A stretch of 64,000 bases of DNA from Neptuniibacter victor. GTDB taxonomy: Bacteria > Pseudomonadota > Gammaproteobacteria > Pseudomonadales > Balneatricaceae. Location of the stretch: contig AP025763.1 in NCBI GenBank assembly GCA_027943745.1, positions 620,001-684,000 of the forward strand, in the 5' to 3' direction. This document shows positions 57,128-64,000 of this stretch, in pieces; the stretch's first letter is position 1, and each line of letters begins with the position of its first letter. The notes under the pieces are model-generated. The model worked only from the letters and a program-made list of their open reading frames with translations. It made no database searches and was not told the DNA's origin. The translations under genes and the position numbers were made by a program.

Positions 57128-57637
57128 ATGCGGTTTATTATTAGCGTCATTTTTTTGGGGTTTCTTTTAGTTGGATGTAATACGTTTCCCGAAAAGTTAG
57201 AGAGCGCCAGCAAGGTGGAACTTCTTCCTTTTGACGAGGTTGGGGATATGGATTTAGAACCGACTAATTATCAAGCGCTCTGGGGAGGAGTGATCGCTAA
57301 AACAGTGAATTTCACCGATCGAACACAGATTGAAATTATTTATTTTCCATTGAATAGTCGTGGAGAGCCACAAACACATAAAAAGAGTTTAGGGCGATTT
57401 AGGGCTTATGTGGGCGATTTTGTTGATCCGTTTGTATATCGACCGGGCAGAACGGTCACCATTTTAGGTACTTTAGGTGTTCGTGAAAAAGGTTATGTTG
57501 GACATTACTCTTATGACTATACCGTCTTACACTCTATTGAATTGCACCTTTGGAATAACCCAAAAGAGCTACCAATCCCCGCGATGATTGAACAACAACT
57601 TGAGTTAGGTTCTCCGCCAGTATTCAGTTACCAGTAA
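57128..57637 (+). CDS. slp: Slp-family outer-membrane lipoprotein
   Basis: The 169-residue lipoprotein has signal MRFIISVIFLGFLLVGC with lipobox LVGC (Cys17). Slp features are YQALWGGVIAKTVNFTDRTQIEIIYF, GRFRAYVGDFVDPFVYRPGR and TILGTLG. E. coli Slp is induced by starvation and stationary phase and lies in the outer membrane. The ribosome site is weak. It is probably single, with the EAL remnant upstream and the DUF2726 gene downstream. Confidence 0.9.
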   Translation: MRFIISVIFLGFLLVGCNTFPEKLESASKVELLPFDEVGDMDLEPTNYQALWGGVIAKTVNFTDRTQIEIIYFPLNSRGEPQTHKKSLGRFRAYVGDFVDPFVYRPGRTVTILGTLGVREKGYVGHYSYDYTVLHSIELHLWNNPKELPIPAMIEQQLELGSPPVFSYQ

Positions 57638-57806
57638 TCGGTAATGTGCTTTAGTGCTGTCTGTTGAGAGAGTGACCAATGTAACAAATAAGGCACCGCT
57701 AAAATCTATACTTTGGCATTGAAATGCTTATGTTGTTTAAAATATGGATGCTTTCTTCTATGACTGTGGGTACTATTGCCGCCTCCCAATATACAAGGTT
57801 TACAGC

Positions 57807-58376
57807 GTGATCGAACAATTGTGGTTTTATCTAGCCGCGGGTCTATTCGCCATCGTTTGTCTGGTTTTTTTATTAAAGAAAAAACTTAGTGCCAAAACGC
57901 TTGATCAAGGTTTATCGCATAAAGAAAAAATGTTTACTTCAGTATTAGAAAAGGCTGTCGGTGGGCAATATACAATTTATTGCAAAGTACCGATGTTAGA
58001 TGTCTTTGAGGCAACTGCAGTGAAATCTGAGCGGGCAAAGCGAAAAGCATTAAGGCCTTTATTAGGCAGACAATTTGATTATATCGTTTGTGATGTAAAC
58101 ACGAAGAAGATTGTGTGTGCCGTCGAGCTAGATGATCATCATTACGAGAATAAGAAACATCAAAAAAATGATCTATTGGTTGAAGATATTTGCTTAGACA
58201 CTAAGCTTCCTCTTCTTCGAGTAGCACCTCAGAATGGTTATAATCTAGTAGAAATTATTGAAAGGTTCGAGCGCACGATTTCTGCGACGGAGGTCGATTC
58301 TCTGTGCGAATTGCCGGCAAAATTCAATCTGCAAGTTACTTCTGCTTTTTGTTTAAGTAAGGCGCAAGCCGCATAA
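57807..58376 (+). CDS. DUF2726 protein, PD-(D/E)xK-like
   Basis: The protein of about 189 residues begins with a membrane helix (LWFYLAAGLFAIVCLVFLLKKK) and then the DUF2726 domain. It has KEKMFTSVLEKAVGGQYTIY, the strand FDYIVCDVNTKKIVCAVELD and the segment HHYENKKHQKNDLLVEDICL. The VELDD-x-H and DxxK pattern suggests a restriction-endonuclease-like fold, but catalysis is not shown. GTG 57807 with AAGG eight bases upstream is the better start; an ATG at 57744 lacks a ribosome site. Confidence 0.8.
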   Translation: MIEQLWFYLAAGLFAIVCLVFLLKKKLSAKTLDQGLSHKEKMFTSVLEKAVGGQYTIYCKVPMLDVFEATAVKSERAKRKALRPLLGRQFDYIVCDVNTKKIVCAVELDDHHYENKKHQKNDLLVEDICLDTKLPLLRVAPQNGYNLVEIIERFERTISATEVDSLCELPAKFNLQVTSAFCLSKAQAA

Positions 58377-58435
58377 TTTTAGTGGGTAATTTCGTCTCTG
58401 TTTCTTCGTTGAGAAGCATTCTTTTTGATGCTCGA

Positions 58436-59059
58436 TCATTTTCCAAGTGCAAGCCATAATCCGACAGCGACCATTAAAGTGCCAGCAATTCTGTTCATTA
58501 GCCTTACGTTATTTCGTTCCATCAATAGATGACGTAAAAGTTTCCCGCCACTGGCATAGATGATTAGGCAGACAAATTCTAAAAGTAAAATCATCGCAAC
58601 TAAAATGGCAAGTTGAGGGACCATGGGCAACGATGCATCAATAAAAGGGGGAAGAAGCGTGACAAAAAATGCCCAGCCCTTTGGATTTGCCACCGCCGTA
58701 AGAAAGCCATTAAGGGCTAATTGCTTCCCTGAAATGTTGGTTTTCTCTTCTCCCGGTTCTGTTAAGACTAATTTTCCTCGAGAACGAAACATTTCGTAGC
58801 CTATCCAGCATAAGTAGGCACCGCCTCCTAGTTTAAGAAAGGTAAAGGCATCAGGGTATTTAAGCATTAATGTGGCAACACCCAGTGCAGCGGATGTTGC
58901 TACTAGCCCCACGCCGATCAGTTCGCCCCACATCATATGTAAGCTTCGTTTCACTCCAATGGAAATTCCTAAACTAAGTGCCAAGGTCATACACATTCCT
59001 GGCGTGATAGATACAAAGAAGAAGGTAGGAATAAACAGGGATAATAACGTTAGTGACAT
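58436..59059 (-). CDS. LysE/RhtB-family amino-acid exporter
   Basis: The 207-residue exporter has the RhtB N-terminal signature FIPTFFFVSITPGMCMTLALSLGISIGVKRSL, six predicted helices and the block GFLTAVANPKGWAFFVTLLPPF. It should export a neutral or hydroxylated amino acid such as homoserine or threonine, or a lactone. An in-frame extension of 21 codons has no ribosome site, so I chose ATG 59059, although no clear SD precedes it either. Upstream is a long gap with DnaA boxes. Confidence 0.88.
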   Translation of the reverse strand: MSLTLLSLFIPTFFFVSITPGMCMTLALSLGISIGVKRSLHMMWGELIGVGLVATSAALGVATLMLKYPDAFTFLKLGGGAYLCWIGYEMFRSRGKLVLTEPGEEKTNISGKQLALNGFLTAVANPKGWAFFVTLLPPFIDASLPMVPQLAILVAMILLLEFVCLIIYASGGKLLRHLLMERNNVRLMNRIAGTLMVAVGLWLALGK

Positions 59060-59247
59060 AGGTAGTTGAAAGTCCAGTCGGTTTATTACGGTGGATAGAA
59101 TTACTACATTACGGCTTAACAAATCAATAAAAAGTCTAATATCTCGTATTTTTTCTAAACTTATTCTTTAGGGATAAAAAACAAACAGTTTCTTTAAGGC
59201 CCCTAGTTATGGGCTCTACAAGGAGTAGTCATAAGTAGCTAACATAC

Positions 59248-59256
59248 TTATCCACA
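59248..59256 (+). promoter_or_regulatory. DnaA box 1 in the 59-kb repeat
   Basis: Perfect TTATCCACA within the conserved CATACTTATCCACAG core of the first repeat copy. Confidence 0.5.
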
Positions 59257-59469
59257 GAAAGTGGGGGTAAAAATAATGAGTTAATTACTTGTAAAAACTG
59301 CATTTTGTACAGGTTGTTGTAGCCGACGATGTTTTTTTAATAATTTTTAAAAAAAGGTTGCATTTGATTTTTTCATCAACGGGTAACCAACAGGGTTAAA
59401 AAGTAGTCAGTTGCTCCGGGGCTATGTAATACGGGCTTTGTGGAGGATGTCCATAATTAGTCTACATAC

Positions 59470-59478
59470 TTATCCACA
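59470..59478 (+). promoter_or_regulatory. DnaA box 2 in the 59-kb repeat
   Basis: Perfect TTATCCACA in the second repeat copy, same orientation as box 1. Confidence 0.5.
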
Positions 59479-59562
59479 GTTTTTGGGGAGAACCACTGGA
59501 TGCTCAATCTGAGGCGTTTAATTAAGAGTATTCAGAAGGAATAGATAGGCGCTATGCTTCAA

Positions 59563-62500
59563 TTAAGTCAGGGGGATGGCCGTTTCCATCTCTAGTTTCT
59601 TGTTTAAACGCTTCACACAGTGGATAAATTGGTCATTTGCTACAGGTCGACTGAAGTAATAGCCTTGTGCATAGTTACATCCTGTTTCTATAAGGAAGTT
59701 GAATTGTTCCTCTTTTTCTACACCTTCAGCCGTGGCTTTATAACCAAGGTTATGTGAGAGCGCGATAATCGCTTGGGATATCTGGATATCGTTTTTATCT
59801 TCAGGGATATCACTGATAAATGAGCGATCAATCTTAATGATATTCAATGGTAAGCGCTTCATATAGCTCATGGAGGAGTAACCTACGCCAAAGTCATCTA
59901 CTGATATCGTGTGTCCTGCGTTTTTTAGGGTGTTTAAATAAAGAATGTTGCGTTCTGTTTGATCCATTAAATAGCGTTCTGTGATCTCTATATCGATACA
60001 AGAGGCCTTTACGTTTTCCTCGTCTAATATCGATTTGAAAGTGTCCGCTAAATTCCCTTTTTGAAATTGGATACTGGAAACATTAATCGAAACCGCGTTG
60101 AGATTAAGCCCTTGGCTTTGCCACTCTTTAAAGCAGATACATGCTTCACGGAGTACCCAGAGCCCAATCTCGTGGATCAAGCCATTTTCTTCAGCGATCG
60201 GGATGAAATATTCAGGAGAGATCATACCCATATCAGGGTGATCCCAACGTATCAAGGCTTCCGCATGGCTAACCGTGCAGCTGTGCAGATCAATGATGGG
60301 TTGGAAATGCAGTGAAAACTGATTCAACGTCAGTGCTTCTCGAAGTGCGGCATCTGTTTTTAAACGCTTTTCAGTTCGTTCTGATAGTGACTGGGTATAG
60401 TAGCGGAAGCGATTCCTTCCTAGCTCTTTGGCACGATACATGGCGATATCGGCATGCTTTATTAGGGTGTGTATATCTTCACTATCATCAGGATAGAGTG
60501 CGATACCAATACTTGCGCTTACATTAAGCGTATGACCCATGACCTTAAAAGGATGTTGAACAGTATCGATGATATCTTGCGCTATGCGAGCAGGGGACTG
60601 TTCATCTTCGAATGATTCTAAAACCACGACGAATTCATCCCCGCCAATACGCGCTAAGGTATCTGTTCTTCGTAGTCGTTCATCTATGTTGTTACCTACT
60701 TGGCATAAGAGTTCGTCACCAATATGGTGACCGAGAGAGTCATTTACATATTTAAAACGATCGAGATCGATAAATAGAACGGCTACTTGACTAGTCTGCC
60801 TAGATGCAAGATCAATGGCATGCCCTAGACGATCTAATAGGTGAGAACGGTTGGGAAGTCCGGTCAAAAGATCGTGGTTCGCCATGTGTTGAGCCGTTTC
60901 TTTCTGCGCTTCAAGTTGTTCGTTGATAAAGGCGAGTTCTGTATTTTTGTCTGATATTTCGTTTCTATGCAGGCTAAGCTGCCGATATCGTAAGATCACA
61001 AGAAGTAAGATAATGCTGAAGCCGAGAAGTAGCTTCCAAATCAGGCTATGATCAATCGCTTGTTCATAGCGAACCCCTAACCAGTTGTTTCGAATGCGGC
61101 TGTGAATACTTTCCGGTGTGGATTGAATCACTTTATTAAAAATATTGGCGAGTAAAGGTTCGTCGTTTCTCGCTGCAATGCCAACGCTCCAGTCATAATC
61201 AAATTTACCACTGATCTTAAGGTCACCCGGAAACTCGTTTTGGATGTGGTAGCTTAGTGTTGGAACCGAATCTAAAAAACCTAAGAGTTTGCCTTGTCGG
61301 ACTTTTTCTAACCCTTCTTTGATGCTATCGAGTTCAACTAATTTAATCTTAGGGTATTTCTTATGGATGATTTTCCCAGGGGAGTAGCCCTTAATAATGC
61401 CAATGTATTTGTTTTCTAAGTCATTGAAGCTGGTAAAGAATAATTGATCTTGCTGGGTCGCTAGTGCCAGTGATGTCTTGATATAAGGCTGTGTAAAAGT
61501 GAGGAATTTTCGACGGTCGGGGCGATTACTCGCGAGCGCTAACATATCGCAATGGCGTAAACGAACGAACTTGAGAGATTCCTCCCATGAGGTGGTTTTT
61601 ACGACATCGATAGGAATCCCGATCTGCTGAGAAAAATAGCTTAAATACTCTGAAGAAATTCCGCTGTGCTTATCGTTAACAAACCCCTCAAAAGGGAGCC
61701 AATTAGGGTCAATACAGGTTTTGATACTCTTTTTTTGATTTAAATATTGTTGTTCTTGGATATTAAACAGCGCCGAGTTTTCACTAGGAGTAGGGAACGA
61801 TATGTTTAGCCAGCGCTCAGTGAGTTTTTTGCTTTCCTCAATGGTGACTGTATTTAATGCCTTCTGAATAATGTCAGCTAATACAGGCATGCCTGCTCTA
61901 GCAGCCATATGGACTTCATTGATGCCAAAATCAACAGCGAAGGTCGGTTTAAGGCCGTGTATGTTATTTTCATTTAAAAAATGGCTGATCAGAGCTGTAC
62001 TTTCAATAATGGCATCGGCTTGTCCAGTGACAACAGCATCAATAGCTTCAATGGTTGTATTAACCAGCAAAATATTGATGCCAGCATGGTCTTTTTCTAA
62101 TTGATCTAGGTAAGAATACCCTTTGGGGACCGCGAGTATTTTCCCAAACAGGTCGTCCATGCCTCTTATATCCGTTCGGCCTGAATGGGTGAAAGCGTAA
62201 TGTCTTAGTTTTATATAGGGCGAGGTGAAGTGCATGCGTAGTTCTCGCTTAGCACTCCAATAAATTGCAGGTAACAGGTCAATGCGCTGGTCAAGTTGCA
62301 TGGTCAGTAATTCATCCCATGTAAACCCGCTAATGGCTTGGAACTTTAAGCCGGTACGCTCTGATATAAGTTTAAGGTAATCGCTAGCAAGCCCCTGATG
62401 GCGTCCATCTTTCATAAAATCGATGGGGGCCCAATCCGTCTCTACTCCTACTCGGATATAGGAGTGGGATGCAATAAATTCTTTTTCTTGAGCAGTGAAC

Positions 62501-62610
62501 TCGATAGAAGGTGTAGCGTTTGCTGGCAGTGAAAGGGCTAGCAAAATAGCGAGCATCGAAACTATAAATAGCGCTTTGCAATGTTGTTTTATAGTGATGC
62601 ATGCGTTCAT
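59563..62610 (-). CDS. Twin solute-binding sensor GGDEF-EAL receptor
   Basis: The 1015-residue receptor has a signal peptide (1-32) and two tandem SBP_bac_3 (Venus-flytrap) domains, at about 45-270 and 295-515. A TM segment lies near 524-541, a coiled-coil linker near 548-575, then GGDEF and EAL domains. The cyclase signature is GGDEF at 656-660, with FIDLDRFKYVND upstream. EAL motifs EALIRW, SINVSS, IEITER, DDFGVGYS, IKIDRSF and TAEGVE are intact, so both activities are possible. Periplasmic flytraps of this type bind amino acids, as in BvgS-like sensors. No strong ribosome site precedes the ATG. Confidence 0.95.
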   Translation of the reverse strand: MNACITIKQHCKALFIVSMLAILLALSLPANATPSIEFTAQEKEFIASHSYIRVGVETDWAPIDFMKDGRHQGLASDYLKLISERTGLKFQAISGFTWDELLTMQLDQRIDLLPAIYWSAKRELRMHFTSPYIKLRHYAFTHSGRTDIRGMDDLFGKILAVPKGYSYLDQLEKDHAGINILLVNTTIEAIDAVVTGQADAIIESTALISHFLNENNIHGLKPTFAVDFGINEVHMAARAGMPVLADIIQKALNTVTIEESKKLTERWLNISFPTPSENSALFNIQEQQYLNQKKSIKTCIDPNWLPFEGFVNDKHSGISSEYLSYFSQQIGIPIDVVKTTSWEESLKFVRLRHCDMLALASNRPDRRKFLTFTQPYIKTSLALATQQDQLFFTSFNDLENKYIGIIKGYSPGKIIHKKYPKIKLVELDSIKEGLEKVRQGKLLGFLDSVPTLSYHIQNEFPGDLKISGKFDYDWSVGIAARNDEPLLANIFNKVIQSTPESIHSRIRNNWLGVRYEQAIDHSLIWKLLLGFSIILLLVILRYRQLSLHRNEISDKNTELAFINEQLEAQKETAQHMANHDLLTGLPNRSHLLDRLGHAIDLASRQTSQVAVLFIDLDRFKYVNDSLGHHIGDELLCQVGNNIDERLRRTDTLARIGGDEFVVVLESFEDEQSPARIAQDIIDTVQHPFKVMGHTLNVSASIGIALYPDDSEDIHTLIKHADIAMYRAKELGRNRFRYYTQSLSERTEKRLKTDAALREALTLNQFSLHFQPIIDLHSCTVSHAEALIRWDHPDMGMISPEYFIPIAEENGLIHEIGLWVLREACICFKEWQSQGLNLNAVSINVSSIQFQKGNLADTFKSILDEENVKASCIDIEITERYLMDQTERNILYLNTLKNAGHTISVDDFGVGYSSMSYMKRLPLNIIKIDRSFISDIPEDKNDIQISQAIIALSHNLGYKATAEGVEKEEQFNFLIETGCNYAQGYYFSRPVANDQFIHCVKRLNKKLEMETAIPLT

Positions 62611-62748
62611 AGCGACTACGGCACCGAAAAGTTGTAGAAAAAATGACCTATATTTATATTACATTGAATACTCGATTAAAACAGTTGTTTAATGTGACAG
62701 AAATGTTACGCCATGGCGTTGAAAAGAAGAAAACAAAGGAATGGATGA

Positions 62749-63213
62749 ATGAACAAGGGGCAAACTGTACTTCGCATGTTAGGAAGCATCATAAGCGTAT
62801 TTATTGTATTGATGATGACGGCTTGCTCCGCCGGCAGCTATCGAAACCAAGTAGACAATGAATATTATATTTTGGATGTTGATAAGGGGCTTCTCTGTAT
62901 TGAAAAGAAAGCCAAATGTCATCGGCTTTCGTTAATAGTTCCTTCCTATCGTGAACAGATTATTGTACAAGGTTATGACCTGCCTAATAAGGCTTATCGT
63001 TGGGGCGAAGAGCAGTTAATAGAGTTATTACTTAACCCGCCTAATGCTCAATATAGACCAGAAAAACTGAGCAACACGATTTATCGCATTCCGCCTCACT
63101 TTTCCACGCATAGTGTTTGGGATGTCTTGGCATTGGAACAGTATGATTTATATGAGCGTGGGGATGATCGGTTTGGTGGTTTTGAGTTGGTGCCAATACC
63201 GCGCCGCTATTAA
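62749..63213 (+). CDS. Lipoprotein of unknown function
   Basis: The 154-residue protein has an N-terminal signal with hydrophobic run MLGSIISVFIVLMMTAC and lipobox MTAC (Cys26), so it is a predicted lipoprotein. The mature part starts SAGSYRNQVDNEYYILDVDKG and contains two Cys (LLCIEKKAKCHRL) and a Pro-rich end (PNAQYRPEKL, VPIPRRY). I do not recognise a family. AAGGA is eight bases before ATG 62749. It precedes yegD by about 150 bp. Confidence 0.7.
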   Translation: MNKGQTVLRMLGSIISVFIVLMMTACSAGSYRNQVDNEYYILDVDKGLLCIEKKAKCHRLSLIVPSYREQIIVQGYDLPNKAYRWGEEQLIELLLNPPNAQYRPEKLSNTIYRIPPHFSTHSVWDVLALEQYDLYERGDDRFGGFELVPIPRRY

Positions 63214-63219
63214 TAGCGG
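63204..63219 (+). other. Palindrome at the lipoprotein stop codon
   Basis: CCGCTATTAATAGCGG is a perfect 16-bp palindrome that contains the TAA of the preceding gene. A stem CCGCT/AGCGG could end the message, though only AT-rich bases, not a U-run, follow. Confidence 0.35.
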
Positions 63220-63360
63220 TTATTAAAAAGGTTAGCTGATCACTGTTGTATGATTACAGGTGTATGATCATTAATGTCTTAATAGATTGAGCAACAAATC
63301 AGCTTACTTAGCACACAAAACATGCTACCTTTCGCGGCCATTTTTTTCTGAAGAACGATT

Positions 63361-64000
63361 ATGATTGCCGGCTTTGACTATGGAAGCTCTAACTGCGCTA
63401 TTGGGGTAATGAACTCAGAGCAGAGTATAGAGTTAGTCCCTTTATATAAAGATCAATGTTTCTTACCTTCGACGCTATATGCATTATCAAGAGATCTCAT
63501 ATGTGAAGGTGTTGCTCGTCAGATAGGCGATGCTAACCAACGCGATTCTTACATGAAGGCGCGCGTTAATCAGTTACGTTTAGCCTCTTCAACTCGTTTA
63601 TCTCTTGGCATCCTCTCTCATGAACAAACATTGTTTGTTGGAGAAGAAGCGATTGAAAACTATATAGAGTTACCTGAAGAAGGTTATTTCATTAAATCTC
63701 CAAAATCTTTTTTGGGTGTCAGTGGTCTCCAGGCACAGCATCTTGCGTTCTTTGAAGACATTGTCACAGCAATGATGTTTCAAATTAAGCAAGCAGCTGA
63801 GATGCGTCTACAAAGCGAGATTAAACAGACGGTAATAGGACGTCCGGTTAATTTCCAAGGTAGCGGTGGTGAGGCAGCCAACCAGCAAGCGTGCGGCATT
63901 TTGTTGAGAGCTGCTGAACGGGCAGGGTTTGAATCGACAGAGCTACTCTATGAGCCACTCGCTGCTGGAATCGACTATGAAGCTCGGTTAACCGGTAATA
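63361..64000 (+). CDS. yegD: YegD-like Hsp70 family protein, N-terminal part
   Basis: The frame opens at ATG 63361 and runs off the right edge after 213 codons. It matches the YegD branch of the Hsp70/actin ATPase superfamily: phosphate-1 motif GFDYGSSNCAIGVM, then YFIKSPKSFLGVSGLQ, VIGRPVNFQG and LLYEPLAAGIDYEA. YegD-like chaperones lack the DnaK peptide-binding half. The function is not well defined. The C-terminal ATPase half lies outside the window. Confidence 0.92.
   Translation, partial: MIAGFDYGSSNCAIGVMNSEQSIELVPLYKDQCFLPSTLYALSRDLICEGVARQIGDANQRDSYMKARVNQLRLASSTRLSLGILSHEQTLFVGEEAIENYIELPEEGYFIKSPKSFLGVSGLQAQHLAFFEDIVTAMMFQIKQAAEMRLQSEIKQTVIGRPVNFQGSGGEAANQQACGILLRAAERAGFESTELLYEPLAAGIDYEARLTGN

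Larger units (their letters stand above)
59060..59562. other. Gap with a direct repeat containing two perfect DnaA boxes
   Basis: No gene is visible in these 503 bp. Two related segments at about 59221-59257 and 59441-59479 share GGAG, CATAA, TAG, CTA and then CATACTTATCCACAG. Each contains the perfect DnaA box TTATCCACA, at 59248-59256 and 59470-59478, 222 bp apart and both on the plus strand. The part between is AT-rich with T/A runs. The gap separates the divergent/adjacent starts of the exporter from the end of the GGDEF-EAL gene. Confidence 0.6.

Noticed and set aside
59060-59562. Chromosomal or plasmid replication origin
   Set aside because: Two DnaA boxes alone, with no dnaA, dnaN, mnmG, parAB or clear unwinding element nearby, are not enough.

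Overview
The window is chromosomal DNA from a gammaproteobacterium, most likely a marine Oceanospirillales/Oceanospirillaceae-type organism. This is inferred from the gene set: PilU, PqiABC, Pseudomonas-type DapD, RlmA, RlmG, SlyD, QmcA/NfeD, Slp, YegD, DUF1302/DUF1329, long acyl-CoA dehydrogenase with ETF-QO, and many c-di-GMP proteins. GC content looks moderate by eye and was not computed. No phage, transposase, integrase or CRISPR array is visible. Genes are densely packed on both strands.

Layout. 0-2.9 kb: the end of a DUF1826 gene, pilU, a YkgJ-type cysteine-cluster protein and a small secreted protein. 2.9-7.4 kb: a TetR regulator and an alpha/beta hydrolase diverge, across two TetR-like palindromes, from a dienoyl-CoA isomerase-like crotonase and fadH, forming an unsaturated fatty-acid module. 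7.4-14.6 kb: MOSC protein, HD-GYP sensor, a disordered Q/N-rich protein and the pqiABC lipid-transport operon. 14.7-21.4 kb: a GCS2-type ligase abutting an AstE/AspA-type deacylase, a CHASE-GGDEF-EAL protein, a peroxiredoxin-glutaredoxin fusion and CvfB. 21.5-29.8 kb: the DUF1329/DUF1302 envelope pair, an AraC regulator, an acyl-CoA dehydrogenase and ETF-ubiquinone oxidoreductase, probably a lipid-uptake and beta-oxidation region.

29.9-30.8 kb is the most unusual stretch. A promoter drives tRNA-Ser, tRNA-Asn and two tRNA-Lys genes. The tRNA-Lys/terminator block is then tandemly repeated, and both tRNA-Lys copies of the second block carry the same 61-bp, hairpin-rich insert at the same point of the T-loop. 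One of these also lacks its 5' part.

30.9-38.4 kb: GAF-GGDEF protein, greB, three small unknowns, rlmA, and the succinylase-branch lysine/DAP genes dapC-yffB-dapD-dapE. 38.7-43.6 kb: a PilZ protein behind a hairpin that hides a strong Shine-Dalgarno, then an RND efflux pump with its adaptor. 43.8-49.7 kb: hydrolase, glycerate-kinase-like protein, lipoprotein, fructosamine kinase, pdxH, carboxylesterase, slyD and a Pmp3-like peptide. 49.7-54.7 kb is gene-poor, with several very small genes plus CopD-like protein, rlmG and yceI. 54.9-64 kb: qmcA/nfeD, a YgjP-type metalloprotease, a decayed EAL-domain remnant, Slp lipoprotein, DUF2726 protein, RhtB exporter, a 500-bp gap with two perfect DnaA boxes in a direct repeat, a two-sensor GGDEF-EAL receptor, a lipoprotein and the start of yegD.

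Two themes recur: c-di-GMP signalling (three GGDEF proteins, two of them with EAL, one HD-GYP, one PilZ, one EAL relic) and fatty-acid/envelope-lipid metabolism. No complete novel system is demonstrable from sequence alone. The strongest candidates for something undescribed are the T-loop insert in tRNA-Lys, the ligase/deacylase pair, and the small-protein cluster at 50-54.7 kb.
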